The position numbers were made by a program, and so were the translations under genes. Shown piece after piece: positions 17,217 through 24,446 of a stretch of DNA of 50,102 nt (its first letter is position 1; each line of letters starts with the position of its first letter). The notes below the pieces were generated by a model. It saw only the letters and a program-made list of their open reading frames with translations, was not told the origin of the DNA and searched no databases. The stretch is taken from positions 1 through 50,102 of the forward strand of contig NZ_GL891989.1 of NCBI RefSeq assembly GCF_000213555.1, in the 5' to 3' direction. Origin of the DNA: Dysgonomonas gadei ATCC BAA-286 (lineage in GTDB: Bacteria > Bacteroidota > Bacteroidia > Bacteroidales > Dysgonomonadaceae).

Positions 17217-17247
17217 TTTGTTATGTATAGTTAAAATCCTATATTTA
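17217..17247 (+). promoter_or_regulatory. Bacteroidetes-type promoter
   Basis: TTTG at 17217-17220, 19 nt, then TATATTTA at 17240-17247, close to the TTTG...TAnnTTTG consensus, 21 nt before the ATG at 17268. Confidence 0.5.
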
Positions 17248-17267
17248 CAAAATTAAATTCAAATAAA

Positions 17268-17546
17268 ATGGAAGATCAAGAAAATTTATTGGCAATGAAA
17301 GTAGAGATATTTGGAGAAAATTACAAACGTACAACTGCTGGTGTAACAGTACAAATAAGTAGAAATAAGGAAGGTGTATATAGCTTGGGGTTCTTCTCAA
17401 ACGAAGAAGAAACACTGTTATTAAGTCCTGAATCAGCAATACTGAAAGAAATTAGTATTGATGAATTGAAAGAGTTGGGGAAAACTCTGAATGAATTGAT
17501 AGAGTCGGTAATAAAAGCCGAAGAAAAAAGATCTGAAAATAGTTAA
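17268..17546 (+). CDS. Small acidic hypothetical protein
   Basis: 92 residues, MEDQENLLAMKVEIFGENYK..., with an N-terminal beta-rich half (AGVTVQISRNKEGVYSLGFF) and a C-terminal amphipathic helix (IDELKELGKTLNELIESVIK). No signal peptide. A good promoter precedes it, supporting expression. I do not recognise the family. It stands alone between abiH and a stretch of gene debris. Confidence 0.55.
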   Translation: MEDQENLLAMKVEIFGENYKRTTAGVTVQISRNKEGVYSLGFFSNEEETLLLSPESAILKEISIDELKELGKTLNELIESVIKAEEKRSENS

Positions 17547-17722
17547 TCTACCTAAATATTTTTTTGTACAACTTCTGCAGTATATTAAATTATTCATCTT
17601 TTTTTTCTCGGTATTAAAAGATATGCGGACTCTTTTTCTCTAAGCCCTAAACTTTTATACAGAACTTCTGATATTTCGTATACAGGAGTCTTTTTTTAAT
17701 ACAGAATAAAGCGCAACTAGTA

Positions 17723-17830
17723 GACTATAGTTGTGTAGACGTAGTTAAATATGAACCGATTGTTGAGAGACATCTGTATTTTCCTGAACTAGATCATCAA
17801 ATGATTTCTCTTTTTGAAATGAAGAATTGA
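17723..17830 (+). pseudogene. C-terminal remnant of an unknown protein
   Basis: 35 codons following in-frame stops read DYSCVDVVKYEPIVERHLYF then PELDHQMISLFEMKN and TGA. It looks like the genuine tail of a lost protein. No family was recognised. Confidence 0.35.
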
Positions 17831-18338
17831 ACTGTACTAGTGACTCTGGTAAGACATTATTGATTAGGGTTTTATCATTCACATAATCAAATATTACTTT
17901 TCATGAATTTTAAAAGTACCGATTTTTATTAACGTTTGTCATAGATATGATGAAGATATTTTGGACTGAGAGTCATTAAATGCCTCAGAAGAACAATAAT
18001 TGACACCACAAATGTAATAAGCTCATTAAATTTTGTCATATTATACAATATAAAAATGGCAGTAATTGATATCACTATCACTAAGATTAGTACAATAATG
18101 AAAAGTCGTTATTTCAAGGATATAACTCCCTCTTCTAAATAGAGTATTATTCAACGAATGAGCTATGATTAATATAATAAATTTAATAAAAGAATTAATA
18201 TCGTATTTTGTTGCTATGCAAAGGAACATAATATCTAATATACTCTCATTCGAGGGATTGCAAGCAACTAAGTCTTATGTCCTGTCGCTCTGTATGGCAT
18301 ATAACAAAGATAGAAATAACTCCAATTCAAGATAGTTA

Positions 18339-18372
18339 ACTGGGTAGTCTGTTCAGGGTAGTACTACCCAGT
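18339..18372. terminator. Hairpin, ACTGGGTAGT / ACTACCCAGT
   Basis: A perfect 10-bp stem with a 14-nt loop, followed by AAAATTT. It may be an old terminator; no gene immediately upstream uses it. Confidence 0.35.
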
Positions 18373-18462
18373 AAAATTTAAAATAATATTTTCAGAACTT
18401 TCCATCAAATATTTCGTTTTTTCACCAATGTCACGTATATTAGCGTAAGTGATTGGTAGAAA

Positions 18463-18545
18463 ACAGAATGCATACAGAACTTATTTATGAGTTTGTACCG
18501 AAAAAATCGATATTTCATTGATTAATAAATATCTATGCATTCTGT
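18463..18545. repeat. Perfect 12-bp inverted repeat pair
   Basis: ACAGAATGCATA at 18463-18474 and TATGCATTCTGT at 18534-18545 flank 59 bp immediately upstream of the gene at 18581. They could be terminal repeats of a tiny MITE or an extended operator. No target duplication was identified. Confidence 0.35.
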
Positions 18546-18580
18546 ATCGGTAAATAAAATTAGTTTAAAGTAAAGAATAT

Positions 18581-18925
18581 ATGAAGATAAAGGACTTTGA
18601 TTCAAATATATTAAATATGAGCATTGAATTAACTCTGGAATGGGGTGAACATTGGTTGGCTCCAATACAAGACCGAATAATGCTTAAGCTACCGAGTCTA
18701 AGTTTAAACCAAGCAGACTTTTTAGATTTATTCTCGAAAAAAGTACAGAAAGATATAAATTTATTTATCAAACAAACATTAGAGAAAAAAAGAATTGAGT
18801 CGGAGCAACTCAAGGAAATTGTACTGTCATATATAAATGAAAAATATTCTTGGATCAATGAACGTAATTCTGCTAGACTTTTCAGTCAAGGATGTTACTA
18901 TGCATGGAAAGATGGACTATTATAA
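18581..18925 (+). CDS. Hypothetical protein
   Basis: 114 residues, soluble, mostly helical: MKIKDFDSNILNMSIEL, a tryptophan-containing LEWGEHWLAPIQDRIM, then KKVQKDINLFIKQTLEKKRI and a C-terminal RLFSQGCYYAWKDGLL. No known motif. A membrane protein gene starts 49 nt downstream, so they may form a two-gene unit. It could be an immunity-type protein, but that is only a suggestion from size and setting. Confidence 0.5.
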   Translation: MKIKDFDSNILNMSIELTLEWGEHWLAPIQDRIMLKLPSLSLNQADFLDLFSKKVQKDINLFIKQTLEKKRIESEQLKEIVLSYINEKYSWINERNSARLFSQGCYYAWKDGLL

Positions 18926-18974
18926 ATTCAATATAAGAGAGTCAACAAATAAAATAAGTTTGAAATGAAAACTT

Positions 18975-19604
18975 ATGAATATAGAAGAATTTATAAAAGG
19001 TTATATGAAAAAGAAAGTACTATATTCATATACTCTCGAGCGAAAATCAGATGTACTCAGGCTCACGATTAGCCCTAAAAATAGTAATGGATTACTGCTT
19101 TTAGGCTGTATCATATTATTTTCAGGACTTTTTCTTTTTCACATAGGTATGCTAATCTTAATCTTTCCCATACTTGATATTACGCTGGAATTTATTCTAA
19201 TTAGTAGTGTTGTATTACTATTAGAGGTATTTGTAATTCTTTATTTTTTCTCTTCCTATTGGTGGAAACGAAAAGGGTTAGAGATATTTATACTTTACCC
19301 TAATAAGCTAGAATATGTGTTGGTCAATAAGCCTTTTAAAACGGAGAAGCATATTTTCGATTTTGAGAAATTGGAAATTGGATATCAATCAGGAGAATAT
19401 TTTTCTACTGAAGAAGAGGCGAGCCTACTAGGTGTAGAGCTAGACTTAGATAAAGTTGTAGGTAATTATCCTATCCAGTTCTATATGGACGATGGGCTAC
19501 AGGTCGTTGATTCAGAGCGAAAAATTCCTATTGAAGTAATCAGAAAAATAAAGGAAGAATATCTTTTAAATCAGAATAATTTATCGGATCAACAACAAGC
19601 CTAA
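18975..19604 (+). CDS. Two-transmembrane hypothetical protein
   Basis: 209 residues with two hydrophobic segments at about 37-60 (LLLLGCIILFSGLFLFH...) and 66-95 (LEFILISSVVLLLEVFVILY), then a cytoplasmic-type domain containing RKGLEIFILYPNKLEYVLV. This resembles bacterial PH-like membrane proteins in layout only; I cannot assign a family. It probably follows the gene at 18581 in one transcript. Confidence 0.5.
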   Translation: MNIEEFIKGYMKKKVLYSYTLERKSDVLRLTISPKNSNGLLLLGCIILFSGLFLFHIGMLILIFPILDITLEFILISSVVLLLEVFVILYFFSSYWWKRKGLEIFILYPNKLEYVLVNKPFKTEKHIFDFEKLEIGYQSGEYFSTEEEASLLGVELDLDKVVGNYPIQFYMDDGLQVVDSERKIPIEVIRKIKEEYLLNQNNLSDQQQA

Positions 19605-19644
19605 AATCAGCCAACAAGATAAATTTAAAGTAAACACCCCACAT

Positions 19645-20700
19645 ATGAACATTACTATAAAAAACATACGGCTAAAGAGTCAACAGCTATCAGAACAGAC
19701 ATTTGATACTCCAAAAGAAGTGGTGTCATGGATGGGAGCTATGCAAGCTCAGGATTTCACTATGGCAAAATGGGCTATCGCTATCAGATCGAAACAATGT
19801 ACAGAACAAGGTATTGAAGACGCTTTTAACCGGGGAGATTTTCTTCGAACCCATATCATGCGCCCAACCTGGCATTTTGTTTCTGCGGAAGATATCAGGT
19901 GGCTTCTGAAATTGACAGGAGAGCGAATTAAAGGCGCATGGAAATATGTAAAAGATTTGAAGGTTGATGAACACGAACTTACAAAATGTTATAACCTGTT
20001 AGAAAGGACACTTAGGGACAATAACCATCAAACCAAGGACGAGATTACAAAAATATTCGAGCAAGAAGGATTAGGGGCTACCGAGAGACATATATACCTC
20101 TTTACAATGTTGGCAGAAGCGGATGGCATTATATGCAGCGGTGTATTGAAAGAGAAAAAACAAACATATGCACTACTGGAAGAAAGAGCTCCCCAAAGCA
20201 AAGATATACATAAGGATGAAGCATTGGCAAAGCTAGCTCAAAGATATATGCAGAGCCATTCTCCTGCAAGTTTACAGGATTTTGTCTGGTGGTCGGGGTT
20301 GACGATCAAAGATTGCAGACACGCTTTTAGTCTCATCGACAATGAATTTATAAGAGATCACTTCGGTTCTACCGAATTATATATTCACAAAGATTATAAG
20401 GAATGTGCTTCTTTGGATACAGATATACTTCACTTTCTACCTGCTTATGATGAGTATATTATCAGCTACAAGGATAGGACAAATGTTCTAGACTTAGAGC
20501 ATCATCCGAAAGCTTTTAATAACTATGGTATATTTCAATCAATTATACTATATAATGGTCATGGTATCGGTAATTGGAAAAAGATTAAGAAAGCGAAAGG
20601 GATTGACTTTGATATTTCTTTTTGGGATAGTAAGTTAAAAATAAGCAAGAAGTTACTTACTTTAGAAGGGAAGAAATTTCAGGATTATATTAAGAAATGA
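19645..20700 (+). CDS. Winged-helix DNA-binding protein, AlkZ/YcaQ-like
   Basis: 351 residues of the HTH_42 family. The N-terminal WMGAMQAQDFTMAKWAIAIR contains QAQ (34-36), matching the catalytic QxQ motif of AlkZ-type DNA glycosylases, and FLRTHIMRPTWHFVSAEDI is the second conserved block. Members remove alkylated or cross-linked bases or act as DNA-binding proteins. The start ATG at 19645 fits the family. It overlaps the next gene by 4 nt. An alkD-like remnant at 29182 shows that another alkylation-repair gene existed nearby. Confidence 0.75.
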   Translation: MNITIKNIRLKSQQLSEQTFDTPKEVVSWMGAMQAQDFTMAKWAIAIRSKQCTEQGIEDAFNRGDFLRTHIMRPTWHFVSAEDIRWLLKLTGERIKGAWKYVKDLKVDEHELTKCYNLLERTLRDNNHQTKDEITKIFEQEGLGATERHIYLFTMLAEADGIICSGVLKEKKQTYALLEERAPQSKDIHKDEALAKLAQRYMQSHSPASLQDFVWWSGLTIKDCRHAFSLIDNEFIRDHFGSTELYIHKDYKECASLDTDILHFLPAYDEYIISYKDRTNVLDLEHHPKAFNNYGIFQSIILYNGHGIGNWKKIKKAKGIDFDISFWDSKLKISKKLLTLEGKKFQDYIKK

Positions 20701-21242
20701 GAATAGCAATGAATTTCAAAGCTAAATTATCGGAGCGGATTGGTATGGATGATATCCATGAAATACTTCGTTTAACCCAACAAAGTGACAAGCGAAAGCA
20801 GGAATTATATGATTTAGTTATTGGAGAAGATGAAAAAATAGGATATCATGCGGCTTGGATCTTTACACATTTTTCTCCGGAAGCTAATAAATGGCTGTAT
20901 GAAAAACATGATGAGCTTATTAACGAAGTGATGACGTGTGAGCATGGAGGTAAACGGAGGGTTATCCTCAATTTGCTTTATAAACAGCCTCAGGTAGACC
21001 CTCCGAGGGTTGATTTTCTGGATTTCTGTTTGGAGCGAATGCTCTCTGTTAAGGAATTACCGGGTGTGCAGTCACTCTGTATGAAAATAGCTTACGAGCT
21101 CTGTCGTACTATTCCTGAATTAACGCAAGAATTGAAAACTACTCTTGAGATGATGGAAGGGGAATTATGCCTGGCTATCAGGTCAGTGCGAAAGAATATT
21201 CTTAAAGCAATTCCGAAAGGGAAAAGCTTACAAAAATATTAG
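20697..21242 (+). CDS. Helical-repeat (HEAT-like) hypothetical protein
   Basis: 181 residues; a later ATG at 20709 (MNFKAKLSERIG) is also plausible. Regular amphipathic helices (MDDIHEILRLTQQSDKRKQ, YHAAWIFTHFSPEANKWLYE, VILNLLYKQPQ) suggest a HEAT/ARM-like solenoid, perhaps distantly like AlkD-type folds. It overlaps the AlkZ-like gene by 4 nt, so the two are probably co-expressed. The exact role is unknown. A strong bidirectional terminator follows. Confidence 0.6.
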   Translation: MRIAMNFKAKLSERIGMDDIHEILRLTQQSDKRKQELYDLVIGEDEKIGYHAAWIFTHFSPEANKWLYEKHDELINEVMTCEHGGKRRVILNLLYKQPQVDPPRVDFLDFCLERMLSVKELPGVQSLCMKIAYELCRTIPELTQELKTTLEMMEGELCLAIRSVRKNILKAIPKGKSLQKY

Positions 21243-21365
21243 TATCTGAACTATAAGGATCCGGAGAATATCTTTTTAATCATCTGTGGGGCAATTGGGA
21301 TTGGCTTAATAGCTCTCGTTTTTAGGTGTCTGTTGTTGGGGCGTATATTGGTGTAAATAAAAGAT

Positions 21366-21394
21366 AAAAAACACGCTTATTCAGCGTGTTTTTC
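21366..21394. terminator. Bidirectional intrinsic terminator
   Basis: AACACGC and GCGTGTT form a stem around TTATTCA, with A-run before and T-run after. It lies between convergent genes and can end transcription of both. Confidence 0.8.
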
Positions 21395-21396
21395 TT

Positions 21397-23634
21397 TTAA
21401 TCAATCAGCAATTTAGTTACCGCTGCCGTATTCATCGCCCATTGCATAGTATAGATTTCATCAGCATTTTCAGTATCAACTATTTCGATGTTCTGAGCCT
21501 GAGCTTTTATTGCCAGCAAGTTACCTATGGTCGTTTTGCTTTTCAACTTAGCTATCAATGCTTCCACATTCTTAGCATCCATATTAGCTACTATCTGTCC
21601 TCCGAAAGGCATTTCCAGCCAGATGATTTCACGGGAAGCGACTTCAAGCACTCCGAATGCCAAACCTTTCGATAAACTTTTCGAGACTCTTACCTGATGC
21701 TGTACACAGGAAGGATCATAAGCTACGCCTGTCTTCTCAGATATCTTCATCGGATAAGCCGAGTTCATCCATCCGACCACCAGATTAGGTGAGATAGCCC
21801 CATTACTGTAGGCGTTGCAAGTAAAGACAACATATTGAGTACCTACACGGGTAAGTTCATTTATATCCAACTCGATATATTCAGCTGTTCCTATTTTGTT
21901 CGGGATACTTCTTATATCTCCACTATGTTTTGCTCCCGGAGCAGTCAGGTTATAATATGAGCAAACCGTAGTTGTATGAGGTAACGCTATATGACAACTC
22001 AAATCCATATCCAGATGTTGTGCAGGAAGGTCTTTACCCCATTGCATAAACAGTCTGACGGCATTTCCTTCTACAGGGAAACGGGTTCCCATCAATGCAC
22101 AAGAGGTATCCTGTATAGTTTCACTTCTATCGCCTATTGCTAATGGTATATTAAACAGCATCGGATCTATATACATCGTTTTGCTTTCAGTCGGAATCTG
22201 TTTGAAACGATTTGAGACTGCTTTTACACACAAATCTTCCACTTTAGAAATCATTATTTTCAACTGATCGGCTGTATATATGCTGACTAATTTATTCGCT
22301 CTGATTCTCTTTGAGGTTCCACCCAACGGTTTTACCATACGCTGAGCATTCTGGTCAAAATAAGTCTGCGCATACATATTCAGTGTGAACAATAACCTCA
22401 TCGGAATTTTATCCATCACCTCTTCAAAAGCAGACAACGTTTCATTATCCCCAAACCAAAGCATATTGGCGAACAATGAACGTGCAAATAATCCCGGTCT
22501 TTGTTTCAACAGGGTAAATGTCTTTTCTGCATCCACTTTTATATGTGATTGTTCAACTTCTCCCTGATATACAGTATATGTCTGATTGTAGAATACATCC
22601 ATCAATTCTTTCAAATACTCAAATCCCGGTCTTTTTGCATACTCAGCCAGACGCAAAGCTCTGATAAAGCGTACCCACATTCCACGTTTCGGGTGCATTA
22701 TTTCACAGGCCTTTTCGACATCCATATTTAGATTGTTGAGCCATGTTGCAATCATTTTGCATTGGGCACGGTTATATTTTAGTTTCAGGTCGGTCTTAGC
22801 ATCTACCTTTACTTTCTTAGATTTATCCAGAACAAACGTCATATGTGAATTATTCTGCGCTATCCTTTTTATAATTGTTTTAGGCTCTACAATTTGCAGG
22901 AAACCTGTTTTCTTATACCACAGATAACGTAATATATCGGCAGGAGTAGAGATAAACTGTTGTCCTTTCTCATATTCCTCTTTTTCCACAAGTGCATCCA
23001 ATACCACAATCTGGGTTTCTTTCATTGTTATGTCTACTTCAGGCAAAGGGAATTCACCTACCAATATCTTCAGACTGTCCACCTGAGTTGCGTCCAGAGC
23101 TGTACGCGACTCCAGCAAATCTTTGAAATACTTTGTAAGATCATCTTCAGTCCAAAGTTCCAGCACTTTCAGTTTACTTCCTTGTCCGAAATTCTCAATC
23201 TTAGCCAATTGGAACGGAGTACCACAGAATGGACATCCATTATATCTTTCCATAGGAAATGTATTTTCCGGAATCAGGTGACCGCACTGCAAGCGCATTC
23301 CCTTATCACTTTTGAAGATATTGGCAAACAAGGTTATAATATGATCGAGTCTTGTTTCTCCGGTAGGTGTATCCCAACCTTTTACCAGAGGAGCCCAGTT
23401 TAGATTCACACCCAATACTTCTTTCATTGTATCGAAGATAGTAATTGCCTGATTCGGAGCCATGCTGTTCATGGCATGCAATAAGTCTTCCGATACAGTA
23501 TAGCCAAGTTTTCTCAGGTTGGCAATCAATACCATTGTTGTTTGTGTCAGGTTTTCTTTCGATGCAACTATCTTATCTGTTGGGATAAAAATAGCGTTCT
23601 GTCTGATCGAAACTTTCAGTAAATTAGTTTTCAT
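21397..23634 (-). CDS. RING-like zinc and TerD-like domain protein (MXAN_6230/SCO0854-type)
   Basis: 745 residues. A zinc-binding pair occurs at 117-137 (LQCGHLIPE, then NGCPFCGTPF), RING-like. A long helical middle includes CEIMHPKRGMWVRFIRALRL and PGLFARSLFANMLWFG. Near the C-terminus (about 510-690) a TerD-like beta domain is visible: GNAVRLFMQWGKDLPAQHLD, MDLSCHIALP, KHSGDIRSIPN and AEYIELDINEL. TerD-like proteins bind calcium and recur in stress and RNA-repair contexts. I relate it to the MXAN_6230/SCO0854 RING family from memory. It is the last gene after the interrupted tRNA-Arg on the same strand, so it probably belongs to the RtcB-tRNA module. Its role is unknown. Confidence 0.65.
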   Translation of the reverse strand: MKTNLLKVSIRQNAIFIPTDKIVASKENLTQTTMVLIANLRKLGYTVSEDLLHAMNSMAPNQAITIFDTMKEVLGVNLNWAPLVKGWDTPTGETRLDHIITLFANIFKSDKGMRLQCGHLIPENTFPMERYNGCPFCGTPFQLAKIENFGQGSKLKVLELWTEDDLTKYFKDLLESRTALDATQVDSLKILVGEFPLPEVDITMKETQIVVLDALVEKEEYEKGQQFISTPADILRYLWYKKTGFLQIVEPKTIIKRIAQNNSHMTFVLDKSKKVKVDAKTDLKLKYNRAQCKMIATWLNNLNMDVEKACEIMHPKRGMWVRFIRALRLAEYAKRPGFEYLKELMDVFYNQTYTVYQGEVEQSHIKVDAEKTFTLLKQRPGLFARSLFANMLWFGDNETLSAFEEVMDKIPMRLLFTLNMYAQTYFDQNAQRMVKPLGGTSKRIRANKLVSIYTADQLKIMISKVEDLCVKAVSNRFKQIPTESKTMYIDPMLFNIPLAIGDRSETIQDTSCALMGTRFPVEGNAVRLFMQWGKDLPAQHLDMDLSCHIALPHTTTVCSYYNLTAPGAKHSGDIRSIPNKIGTAEYIELDINELTRVGTQYVVFTCNAYSNGAISPNLVVGWMNSAYPMKISEKTGVAYDPSCVQHQVRVSKSLSKGLAFGVLEVASREIIWLEMPFGGQIVANMDAKNVEALIAKLKSKTTIGNLLAIKAQAQNIEIVDTENADEIYTMQWAMNTAAVTKLLID

Positions 23635-23728
23635 AACAATTAGTGTTTTGAATTAATAAATACGGTAATTAAGAGACTGAGACATTAAAAGTGTTTTTGA
23701 AGTAAGCCTCTTTTGACCATTATCTAAG

Positions 23729-23924
23729 TGAAGCAGGCCGGATTCGAACCGGCGACCCAGGGATTAGGAATCCATGAAGTAAACCCAGATTGACCTTCTA
23801 ACCGATAATTTCAAAGCGTGTGGATTCGAACCACTTCGCCATCTATTGAAGTATGCCTTAATTGACCGGTATTATAAAGGTAATTTCATGAGTTGCCTTG
23901 CTCTACCAACTGAGCTACTGCTTC
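23729..23924 (-). tRNA. Interrupted tRNA-Arg(CCU), 123-nt insert in the anticodon stem
   Basis: The 5' exon (23924-23896) reads acceptor GAAGCAG, TA, D arm GCTC-AGTTGGTA-GAGC, A26, then AGG. The 3' exon (23772-23729) continues GA, loop TTCCTAA (anticodon CCU), stem TCCCT, variable GGGTC, T arm GCCGG-TTCGAAT-CCGGC, acceptor CTGCTTC, A73. Joined, they give a perfect 73-nt tRNA: acceptor 7/7 and anticodon stem AGGGA/TCCCT 5/5. The stem is imperfect if either flank of the insert is used instead. A one-base ambiguity (G29) exists at the junction. The usual arginine element A20 is a U, so charging is uncertain. CCA is not encoded. It follows promoter-operator C and precedes the RING/TerD gene. Confidence 0.8.
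23773..23895 (-). other. Intervening sequence of the tRNA-Arg(CCU)
   Basis: 123 nt. Near its start CCTT (23880-23877) can pair with the exon end AAGG (23899-23896) around a 15-nt loop, mirroring the 16-nt alternative hairpin in the tRNA-Leu insert. Two of the GGTCAA...TACTTC repeats lie here. Between them a T-arm-like hairpin GTGG-TTCGAAT-CCAC (23834-23820) is followed by ACGCTTTG, like the 3' end of another tRNA whose 5' half is not found. No group I or II features were seen. Confidence 0.6.
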
Positions 23925-24026
23925 ATATAAAGACAGGTAATTGTATGAGTGGTCTACCTAAAAGAATTTGGAGTAACCCGTACTTGACCTGTTTCTTTTT
24001 ATTGTTTCAAATATCGTTTCTATTAG

Positions 24027-24071
24027 TTTGATGTTACAAAGGAATATATCCGATATGCAATCTTTCTGCGT
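24027..24071 (-). promoter_or_regulatory. Promoter-operator C (tRNA-Arg transcript)
   Basis: Minus strand: ACGCA-N7-TGCAT (24071-24055), 11 nt, TTCCTTTG (-7-like), then TAACATCAAA. The layout is the same as at sites A and B. Unlike those, no gene follows on the plus strand and the plus-strand -7 box is degraded, which supports the minus-direction role: transcription of the tRNA-Arg array, starting roughly 106 nt before the 5' exon. Confidence 0.65.
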
Positions 24072-24101
24072 AGTGAAATTATTTATTGTTTTTTCTTTAT
24101 T

Positions 24102-24440
24102 TCACTCATTTCTATTACCGTATTTATTCACAATCTCAAAACATTTAGATAAAATCCGGCTCTTGTGTAATACAATAATACGATCTAATTCTTTATCTTG
24201 CTTTTCCAAATATTCGAAATTATATCTGAGCCTTTCTGTACCTATGGCATATTGGTTTATTAAAGAGTGGACCTCATTAAAAATATTCAAATCAATATCT
24301 AACTCTATTTTTTTGTATTTCAAGTCAGATACTATACCATTCATAATTAAAACTCCTAACGAAAGAGCAACATGATTGGAGATAATAGCTCTTGCATTTG
24401 ATACAAGTTTATTTAGCAGATTAATTTCTCTTTGGTTCAT
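24102..24440 (-). CDS. Small hypothetical protein downstream of rtcB
   Basis: 112 residues, all helical: MNQREINLLNKLVSNARAII, LGVLIMNGIVSDLKYKKIEL, FNEVHSLINQYAIGTERLRY, then a charged tail. No domain recognised. It starts 6 nt after the rtcB stop codon, so it is co-translated with the ligase and may be a regulator or RNA-binding partner. It ends just before promoter-operator C. It is comparable in position and size to the ORF at 521-823, but I see no clear sequence match. Confidence 0.6.
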   Translation of the reverse strand: MNQREINLLNKLVSNARAIISNHVALSLGVLIMNGIVSDLKYKKIELDIDLNIFNEVHSLINQYAIGTERLRYNFEYLEKQDKELDRIIVLHKSRILSKCFEIVNKYGNRNE

Positions 24441-24446
24441 ATTCTT

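Larger units (their letters stand above)
17547..18580. other. 1-kb region of remnants and inverted repeats
   Basis: No intact gene. It contains a C-terminal coding remnant (17723-17830), a 10-bp stem hairpin (18339-18372) and a 12-bp inverted repeat pair (18463-18474 with 18534-18545). The composition is AT-rich like the flanks. Confidence 0.5.
23699..23989 (-). repeat. Four 20-nt repeats flanking tRNA pieces (GGTCAA...TACTTC)
   Basis: On the minus strand 20-mers with consensus GGTCAA-N4-NGG-NN-TACTTC occur at 23989-23970, 23867-23848, 23795-23776 and 23718-23699. One precedes the tRNA-Arg 5' exon, two lie in its insert on either side of an extra T-arm-like piece, and one follows the 3' exon. 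Each is exactly 20 nt. They may be processing signals or protein-binding sites. None is found at the tRNA-Leu locus. Confidence 0.7.

Noticed and set aside
23796..23847. A complete third tRNA in the tRNA-Arg insert
   Set aside because: Only a T arm and 3' acceptor-like strand are present; no D arm, anticodon arm or paired 5' acceptor could be found.
23699..23989. CRISPR array
   Set aside because: Only four 20-nt repeats with unequal 72-122 nt spacing, lying beside tRNA parts and without cas genes.
24028..24375. Plus-strand open frame opposite the ORF 24102-24440
   Set aside because: It is antisense to the better supported gene 6 nt downstream of rtcB and has an atypical composition.
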